Positions 28,901 to 31,641 of a DNA stretch of 31,641 nucleotides are shown piece by piece. The stretch comes from Branchiostoma floridae. Taxonomy: Eukaryota; Chordata; Leptocardii; Amphioxiformes; Branchiostomatidae. Each line of letters opens with the position of its first letter. The stretch's first letter is position 1. The notes beneath the pieces are model-generated. The model was not told where the DNA came from. It did no database searches and was given only the letters and a program-made list of their open reading frames with translations. The stretch spans positions 711,217-742,857 of the forward strand of contig NC_049979.1 of assembly GCF_000003815.2 (NCBI RefSeq). The letters are read 5' to 3'. The translations under genes and the position numbers were made by a program.

Positions 28901-29504
28901 TGCTGCTGCACAGTGTTACGCTGAAGGGCAGTTTTATCCGTTATGTAGAAACAGAAGCTGGTGTGTTACACCAAAACGGCAGTTATACCAGCTATATAGA
29001 CATAGAGGCAGAATATTGTACGTCAGCTATTGATAATTATTCTGTCCTGGTCAAATTACATTGTTCTTGCCTTTGTCATGATCAGCAGGGCTAGCCCTTT
29101 GTAATAGCCACAGGCTTGTTGGGCAGCCCTGGCTGTGTGCGCTGAATAGCCAAACCAGTAACTAAATAAAATAGATGTAGATGTTGGTGTGGCACATGAT
29201 ACATAGTACATTGAAGGTCGACTATACCGGCTATACAGGTACAGAAGCTGGTGTGTTACACTGAAGCAGAAGGGCTGTTATACTAGCTACATGTTTGATA
29301 CAGACACCATTCACTAAGACAGACCGCAGAGCACAGATAATGATAATGATGCTGTGTTTACTTCCAGTCCTGCCATCTTGTTTATCATTCTAACTAATCC
29401 CTCACCTGTGACTTTGCAAACTCGACCACGTTGTAGGCTACGTTGTTCAGCAGACACAAGTTGTAGGCCTGCAGGCCGGTCTCTGCATTCTGCCAGTATT
29501 GCTC
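13957..29504 (-). CDS. CPSF2: Cleavage and polyadenylation specificity factor subunit 2 (CPSF100), partial
   Basis: Non-catalytic metallo-beta-lactamase/beta-CASP partner of CPSF73 in nuclear pre-mRNA 3'-end cleavage. Exons in transcript order (minus): 29504-29406, 28806-28684, 24011-23844, 23041-22938, 22226-22014, 21411-21354, 20960-20924, 20563-20509, [gap], 18946-18806, 17081-16907, 16635-16562, 15440-15306, 14049-13957 (stop TGA). Phases agree at every junction that can be tested. The first eight give beta-CASP sequence ([54 protein letters not shown]), [13 protein letters not shown], and KHDLMM to [10 protein letters not shown], the conserved segment thought to bind CPSF160-WDR33. Then come [28 protein letters not shown] and the C-terminus LLYEQYAIV. 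About 245 N-terminal residues lie beyond the right edge, and the VTYIDYEGRSDGDS-type exon is probably in the 19501-19892 gap. Convergent with the ASB gene. Confidence 0.95.
14697..14894. mobile_element. 198-bp element with internal tandem repeats and AATGT duplication
   Basis: Ends CAGGTGTGCCTAAGC and GCTTAGGCACCCCTG are inverted with one or two mismatches. The flanks read AATGT on both sides (14692-14696 and 14895-14899), a 5-bp target duplication. The interior is an array of roughly 20-bp units alternating ACGAACCTTATG and GAATCACTATGCGAAAACG. It lies in the last CPSF2 intron. Confidence 0.75.
14940..15300 (-). repeat. Partial copies of the CPSF2 penultimate exon end, broken by a gap
   Basis: On the minus strand, GGGGTGCTCATCTGT and GGGTGAGT motifs recur at about 15249-15300 (from the GGVLIC coding segment and its donor). 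A further copy of the exon end (GTGGTAGTGCTCAAAAGGGT) sits at about 14945-14970. The 100-N run at 15149-15248 falls inside the array, probably because it could not be assembled. Confidence 0.7.
15149..15248. other. Assembly gap (100 N)
   Basis: Exactly 100 N, a conventional placeholder, so the true size is unknown. Confidence 1.
15608..15937. mobile_element. hAT-like non-autonomous element, 5'-truncated copy
   Basis: Closely matches 21620-21971 (ACCTGCACCACTCTGAATTT, ATTGTTCAGGAACCATTGC, CAGTACATGGACCAGTGCA). The right end GTATTTCAAGTCCTG matches the terminus GTATTTCAAGCCCTG of the longer copy. The left terminus is missing. ACCTGCA / TGCAGGT motifs recur near the ends in both orientations. 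Confidence 0.75.
16136..16562 (-). repeat. Tandem copies of the CPSF2 LEALPISQ exon end plus GAGT-rich intron
   Basis: On the minus strand each unit is CCTGGAGGCCCTACCCATCA followed by the donor GCCAG/GTATGGACAC and a run of CTCA/CACT repeats. Donor-adjacent exon ends lie at 16562 (functional), 16463, 16364, 16257 and about 16142, spacing 99, 99, 107 and 115 bp. The copies lack the exon start ([11 protein letters not shown]) but keep a pyrimidine-rich tract ending in CAC rather than AG, so they are decoy donors rather than cassettes. The HSLTHS-type frames here come from this repeat. Confidence 0.9.
17082..17965 (-). repeat. Five further copies (plus a remnant) of the CPSF2 VKLKDS exon start
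   Basis: The functional exon begins at 17081. Acceptor-plus-exon copies begin at 17245, 17403, 17548, 17722 and 17877 (spacing 145-174 bp), with a remnant near 17945. Each carries CTGTTACCTGTCCAG/GTGAAGCT on the minus strand and about 85 nt encoding [20 protein letters not shown] and AWVDG, then runs into TACC/TTACC-rich intron. The functional exon alone continues to [14 protein letters not shown]. The copies lack obvious donors. Confidence 0.9.
18296..18805 (-). repeat. 106-bp tandem array of the CPSF2 [20 protein letters not shown] exon half
   Basis: Exon ends (CCAG/GTGGGA donor) lie at 18806 (functional), 18700, 18594, 18488 and 18382: four steps of exactly 106 bp, plus a truncated sixth unit near 18312-18340. 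Each unit has (TTTG)n, TTCCTTATTTGAAAG as an acceptor-like site, 59 nt of exon and the donor. The copies lack the first G of the GTC codon, so a 59-nt cassette would shift the frame. Intron-like spacers are only 47 nt. Confidence 0.92.
19114..19471. mobile_element. hAT-like element with GTGCACCCA subterminal repeats
   Basis: Starts CAGGGCTCGAAATAC and ends TTTTGAGCCCTG, the same terminal type as the element at 21577-21971, but the subterminal motif is GTGCACCCA / TGGGTGCAC repeated in both orientations at each end. The interior is AT-rich and non-coding. No clear 8-bp target duplication is seen. Located in a CPSF2 intron. Confidence 0.75.
19501..19892. other. Assembly gap (392 N), probably containing a CPSF2 exon
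   Basis: The exon ending at 20509 stops in phase 2 (LTLDIK split codon), while the next recognised exon starts at 18946 in phase 0 with VIVHG. Vertebrate CPSF2 has about 30 residues between these points, so one exon is missing and this gap is the natural place. Confidence 0.7.
19914..20048. repeat. CA-rich microsatellite
   Basis: CACA and GACA runs directly beside the gap. The Cys/Val-rich minus-strand frames are artefacts of it. Confidence 0.9.
20170..20280. repeat. Palindromic ACCGGT-rich segment
   Basis: AATCGGTCCAACATCCGGTCC and TGGACCGGTCCAATAAG are related by inversion, with further ACCGGT copies up to CTGTACCGATACC. Probably a remnant of a small inverted-repeat element; a related segment with GGACTTG and CAAGTCCAGAACCGG is at about 21490-21540. 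Confidence 0.45.
21025..21170 (+). mobile_element. LINE/SINE 3' tail, plus-strand orientation
   Basis: Non-coding segment with TTGTGCAATAGCTACAGCTAG ending in ATCAATAAAGTCAAAGTCAAA. The AATAAAGTCAAA tail is the same type as the LINE fragment at 6660, and the body resembles 29080-29180. No ORF. Confidence 0.55.
21577..21971. mobile_element. hAT-like non-autonomous element, complete copy
   Basis: Terminal inverted repeats CAGGGCTCGAAATAC and GTATTTCAAGCCCTG differ by one base when inverted, and start CAGGG as hAT-type ends do. Subterminal ACCTGCA / TGCAGGT motifs are repeated. The roughly 395 bp has no transposase. The flanks (GTTATACC and ATAAAACA) are not an obvious 8-bp duplication. The right end leads directly to an AACAA/ACAAAC run before the next CPSF2 exon. 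Confidence 0.78.
22227..22890 (-). repeat. Four diverged copies of the start of a CPSF2 acidic exon
   Basis: The functional exon begins at 22226 (CCCAG/AGATGAGTCGGACAC, encoding [15 protein letters not shown]). Similar acceptor-plus-acidic-coding segments begin at 22381 ([12 protein letters not shown]), 22480, 22575 and about 22876. They are clearly related but more diverged than the other arrays and have no clear donors. Confidence 0.75.
23408..23735. repeat. 62-bp minisatellite with CCATGG palindromes
   Basis: Five units of about 62 bp containing AACCATGGTC, GGAGAAGGTTG, CCATGGT and GGCTATGTGTGACAGGGGCTT. Within each unit AACCATGGTC and GACCATGGT can pair, so a hairpin is possible. Located in a CPSF2 intron. 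Confidence 0.92.
23736..23843 (-). repeat. Duplicated exon/donor junction of a CPSF2 exon
   Basis: On the minus strand CACCTTACAG/GTGAGCAG, the end of the beta-CASP exon and its donor (exon end 23844), is repeated once about 64 bp into the intron with flanking AGTCTTACTTC and GTAGATCTTGGCTC sequence. Confidence 0.8.
24012..24915 (-). repeat. Six extra copies of the CPSF2 [10 protein letters not shown] exon start
   Basis: The functional exon begins at 24011 (minus). Copies begin at 24156, 24307, 24455, 24601, 24748 and 24905 (spacing 145-157 bp). Each carries an acceptor (TTGTGTGTAG or GTTCAG, then GTTGTTCT) and about 80-90 nt encoding [20 protein letters not shown] and WCQNQ, then diverges into GACAGAACTTACACTACA without a clear donor. 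One copy (24905) has a 6-nt insertion, QCQWCQN. The splicing machinery would meet six upstream acceptors before the real one. Confidence 0.92.
25020..28632 (+). mobile_element. RTE-like non-LTR retrotransposon, near complete, antisense in a CPSF2 intron
   Basis: Contains an uninterrupted endonuclease-reverse transcriptase ORF (25669-28617) and ends in a GTAA/TAAG tail (28614-28632), as RTE-type LINEs often do. The 5' boundary is approximate; a CpG-bearing segment (CAAGATGGCGGCTTCC at about 25050) may be its 5' UTR. I could not identify a target duplication. It lies between the CPSF2 exons at 28684-28806 and 23844-24011, on the opposite strand. Confidence 0.8.
25669..28617 (+). CDS. LINE endonuclease-reverse transcriptase, 982 residues, intact frame
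   Basis: Begins at an ATG ([10 protein letters not shown]) and runs without a stop or frameshift. Residues about 26-270 are an APE-type endonuclease: FNTRT (N32), QEHR (E61), GGDMNAK (D174, N176), AQIDYLL and SDHR (D264, H265). Residues about 540-800 are the reverse transcriptase: [32 protein letters not shown] (motif A, Asp near 625), [14 protein letters not shown] and FADDI (motif C, D735-D736). The C-terminal region has [12 protein letters not shown] and GRGRPRKS, common in RTE-type proteins. All expected catalytic residues are present, so the copy could be young. The product would nick and copy its own RNA into target DNA. Clade call (RTE-like) is from motif memory, not a tree. Confidence 0.9.
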   Translation: MTSFPNLENSSCGIVKERLLRCKKTLLVSTFNTRTLNSASKLGETAALANEYSIDIVCIQEHRLCHDDVIIQHKDMGNGWKLLISSAEKGSNNATIRGVGLLLSPKAYKCLNSVESISPRIIVANFEGNPATTVISCYSPTNATDEEEVREFYSALADTVKEIPKHNVCIVGGDMNAKIGQPDSKGSSYHSETNRNGKYLLEFINECNMLNLSINYTKKKGKLWSFSYPNGERAQIDYLLINKKWRNSALNCEAYNSFSNIKSDHRIVTAKFRLSLRAPKRQSERGTRYDWGKLLNDAEVNVAYTNEAKRNFVELNDLDETKNANSIYANVIRAHEEAADLHVPIKPKVRKRVPWAYDKNILDKREALRKATVEQKSEVEINKMKDELDKAYEQELESYIKQKTTVIQSAHEEHRGALAWATVNEITSRKKTKQGMLKAKSQQERVNLWHDHFSKLLGQPPNIVNIPVVPVIDYILPINTSDFTREELMDCIKTFNNGKTPGLDNIPIEVWKTEALIDPLLEICNRTFHQDRADVWVSSGILPLPKKGDLGYTTNYRGISLSATAAKIYNKMLLLRIRPHVEPLLRDNQNGFRPGRSTLSQILVLRRLIEGIEDQNLKAVITFIDFSKAFDSIHRQKLMEILRGYGIPDIIVEAINILYVDTKAKVLSPDGETEFFQITAGVLQGDTLAPFLFIVALDYAMRQATEQPELTGFVLKPRKSSRHPAELLTDTDFADDIALTSNIVLEAQSLLHKVENASKIVGLHANDTKTEYMVFNQPEGTLISTKGQALACVKDFKYLGSWIRNSSKDVDVRIALAWGAMSKMSVIWKTDLSPTTKISFFRAAVESILLYGSECWTLTKALKRRLNGTYTRMLRTVLKISWREKIKNKVLYKDIPPIAETIRQRRLRFAGHCWRKKDEVVHKLLLWNPNHGNRGRGRPRKSYTKQLAEDTGLDLQQLPAAMDDKEGWRKLVMWRLRASSPE
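28900..29310. repeat. Diverged tandem units and LINE-type tail in a CPSF2 intron
   Basis: Units of about 50-60 bp with GTGTTACACTGAAG, GGCAGTTATACC and GCTATACAGATACAGAAGC occur at 28908-29020 and 29200-29300, and one in ASB intron 1 (about 5551). Between them, 29060-29190 resembles the LINE-type tail at 21025 (CTTTGTAATAGCCACAGGCT) and ends AATAAAATAGATGTAGATG. Confidence 0.6.
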
Positions 29505-29904
29505 CTGTGGGACAAATATAGCAATTAGTTATATATACTAGCAAAAAAGTTGTGATGTTTCCTACCGGTAACCAATTGACAATTGAAACTTACAGTGTAT
29601 TTAGTTCTTTTCTTTCCAAAGTTTTCTTAGTCCATTAAATTTCAAGACAAAATGTTTGAAAAAGTGAAGTAAGAGGCTTCTTCAGTAAGGTGAGAGTGCC
29701 TATTATGCTAGTGATAGTGCATTCCAGATTTACTACATCTTACTTTTCAAGCCAAGCACACCTGGTGACCCTTACAGTTTTTCATAAGTGTGTTGGGTTC
29801 TTTTACATGCAAAGGTTTGATAACTGAAGCTCAACCAAACAAGGGGCTGCAAGCTTTATGTCACCTTCAAAACTGCCAAATCTACATGGTACAATAAAGG
29901 CAAC
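29505..29904. other. CPSF2 intron, no feature seen
   Basis: Sequence upstream of the first visible CPSF2 exon (acceptor CCCACAG at 29511-29505). No exon with CPSF2 similarity is visible from here to the window edge. Confidence 0.5.
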
Positions 29905-31379
29905 AATAGAGTTAATTCCAGTTGTGGCGGCCATGTTGGATTGCTGGGGTCATCCGGGGTCATGGCACCAGAACGAGACTGGGGGTGGTGCCAGCTGGGC
30001 ATTCTACTATATAGGCTGTATTGCAGACATAAGTATGCCATTTTCGGGAGTGCATTTCACCCCTCTAAAGTTAATAAATGCACAATATATGCCTGTTATC
30101 TATAGAAAATATTGTTTTGGACATTTGAACTTAATTTTGGTGATATTTTTTATTAATTTTTCACATTTTTTTGACGGGTGACCTGAGAACAACTAATGTC
30201 AGTGTTTATATCCTCCATGTGCGCTGTGTATCGGTAACTGTGATTAAACCCTACAAAAACATGGAAATATCGGACTGACAGACCTTTGAGTAGAAATTTA
30301 GAAGACATTTGGCTGTTATTCTGATGATTTCTCGATGCCAAGAACCGTTAAATGCAAACTACACTCTATGGGAAAATCCTGCGGCACTCAATGGGGAAGG
30401 CAGTGTATGTACCGGGTGTGCTCCTTTACTTGTTTCCCAATTTATCTGACAGTGTTTTTATTGTTTTATTTTAGTTTAAACAACATACCCCGTAACAAAA
30501 ATGTCCACATGTTGCATAACATTGTGGGATAAAATGTAGCAGATTGTTTACTGTTGTTTTTGCAATTTTTCAATGCCAAGGTGGAAAAAAAACATAACTT
30601 TGATTATAAGTGCCAGCGGAGGAGGGATTGTAGCCTGAGTGTCATCCTAGGTAGCTTATTGGGGCTCCCATACTCACCCCTCACAAACCAGAGGGGTGAG
30701 TATGGGAGCCTCGGTAACCAACTAGGATGACACTCAGGCTAGAGTCGGCCCTCACATTACTCTAAAAACGGGCTTCATGCCAGTTTCAGATCAGTGTGGG
30801 TGGAAATGTGACAGCGTTTTCACAGATGCTGCGAATATCTGTTCATAAAACTACGTATTACTAAGTTCTATCACCAATTTACCCCTGTAGCTCTTCTGCG
30901 TAGTTTGCAGAACGGATCTTGGCATCAATAAATCATCAGAACAACTGCCAAATGTCTTCTAAATTTCTACCCGCAAAGATGTCATCCCCATATTTTATGT
31001 GTTTGCAGGGTTTAATCCCAATAGTAAACCTACTATATCACAGTTACCAATACAAAGGACTCATGGATGAAATAAACACTGACACTAATTGTTCTCAGGT
31101 CACCCATTAAAAAATGTGAAAAATTGATAAAAAATATCACCAAAATCAAGTTCAAATGTCCAAAACAATATTTTCTATAGATAACAGTCAGGCATATATT
31201 GTGCAGTTGTTAACCTTAGAGGGGTGAAATGCACTCCCGAAGATGGCATACTTATGTCTGCAATACAGCCTATATAGTAGAATGCCCAGCTGGCACCACC
31301 TCCAGTCTCGTTCTGGTGCCATGACCCCGGATGACCCCGGAAATCCAACATGGCCGCCAAAACTGGAATTAACTCTATT
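29905..31379. mobile_element. 1.5-kb inverted-repeat element with arms of about 450-480 bp
   Basis: The left arm (about 29905-30360) and right arm (about 30898-31379) are long inverted repeats, matching through TAGAGTTAATTCCAG, CATGGCACCAGAACGAGACT, TATATAGGCTGTATTGCAG and TTTGGACATTTGAACTT. Both ends can be read as TA plus GAGTTAATTCCAG. The arms differ by scattered substitutions and small indels. The central 540 bp is unrelated, non-coding and contains a second element. A transcript through it would fold into a very long hairpin. Confidence 0.88.
30631..30741. mobile_element. 111-bp hairpin MITE nested in the inverted-repeat element
   Basis: TAGCCTGAGTGTCATCCTAG (30631-30650) and its exact complement (30722-30741) form the ends; an inner pair, GGCTCCCATACTCACCCCTC (30663-30682) and its exact complement (30691-30710), continues the stem, leaving an 8-base loop. 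The TA at each end suggests a TA target duplication. Confidence 0.85.
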
Positions 31380-31641
31380 ACTGTAAAAACCACTCCCAGA
31401 TGTATCCAGTGTACAGGTTCATACCATACATAATCAGGATAGGGTATTTTCCTGAGGAAACAGCATTGCATGCATGTAGCATATGGAACCAGAAAGTTAG
31501 GGGCACTGTTCGGGGTTTCAGACAGGCACTGAGAGCAAGTACTGGGCTAAAACTCTGGCAGCTTAAGGTATCTCGGTCGGCTAAATTGGCATTTTGACCT
31601 TCCACTGTTTTCTTATTAATAAATTAAGAAAGACTGGAGCC
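31380..31641. other. Right edge, no feature seen
   Basis: No exon, RNA gene or clear repeat. Probably still a CPSF2 intron, since the gene's N-terminal exons have not appeared. Confidence 0.4.

Overview
This is animal genomic DNA, most likely from an amphioxus (Branchiostoma); the species cannot be fixed from sequence alone. The reasons are intron-rich chordate-type genes (an ASB2-like ankyrin/SOCS-box gene and CPSF2), a TPR gene of the type expanded in cephalochordates, many small inverted-repeat transposons, LINE fragments, and minisatellites that straddle exon-intron junctions. Two runs of N (15149-15248 and 19501-19892) mark assembly gaps.

Layout: 2-1201 (+) is the 3' part of a gene encoding nine perfectly periodic 44-residue TPRs. 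1202-4620 is transposon-rich: a TA-flanked inverted-repeat element (1442-2330) abuts a broken Death-domain exon (2328-2490, -), followed by a small inverted-repeat element, a LINE 3' end (3725-4426) and a TG microsatellite. 4830-12201 (+) is a complete ankyrin + SOCS-box gene of the ASB2/14/15 group. I reconstructed eight exons whose phases all agree; they predict 584 residues. 13957-29504 (-) holds thirteen exons of CPSF2 (CPSF100), convergent with the ASB gene. Its 5' exons lie beyond the right edge and one internal exon appears to be lost in the 392-N gap. A CPSF2 intron carries an antisense RTE-like LINE with an uninterrupted 982-codon ORF (25669-28617). The last 2 kb is an intron or flank holding a 1.5 kb inverted-repeat element with a nested hairpin element.

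The most striking property is that many exons of both genes are accompanied by tandem arrays of partial copies of themselves. Each unit contains part of the exon, one splice site and some intron. Examples are seven copies (about 148 bp) of a beta-CASP exon start, five copies of exactly 106 bp at the VIVHG exon, six at the VKLKDS exon, five at the LEALPISQ exon, five of an acidic exon start, and flanking half-exon arrays on both sides of ASB exon 3. I recall junction-spanning minisatellites being described in amphioxus (at the Adh locus), so the class may not be new, but having this many in two neighbouring genes is remarkable.

The two main genes do not form one pathway. CPSF2 acts in pre-mRNA 3'-end processing; the ASB protein is a predicted substrate adaptor of a Cullin-5 ubiquitin ligase. 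Their adjacency may be old linkage, since I recall human ASB2 and CPSF2 both mapping to 14q32.
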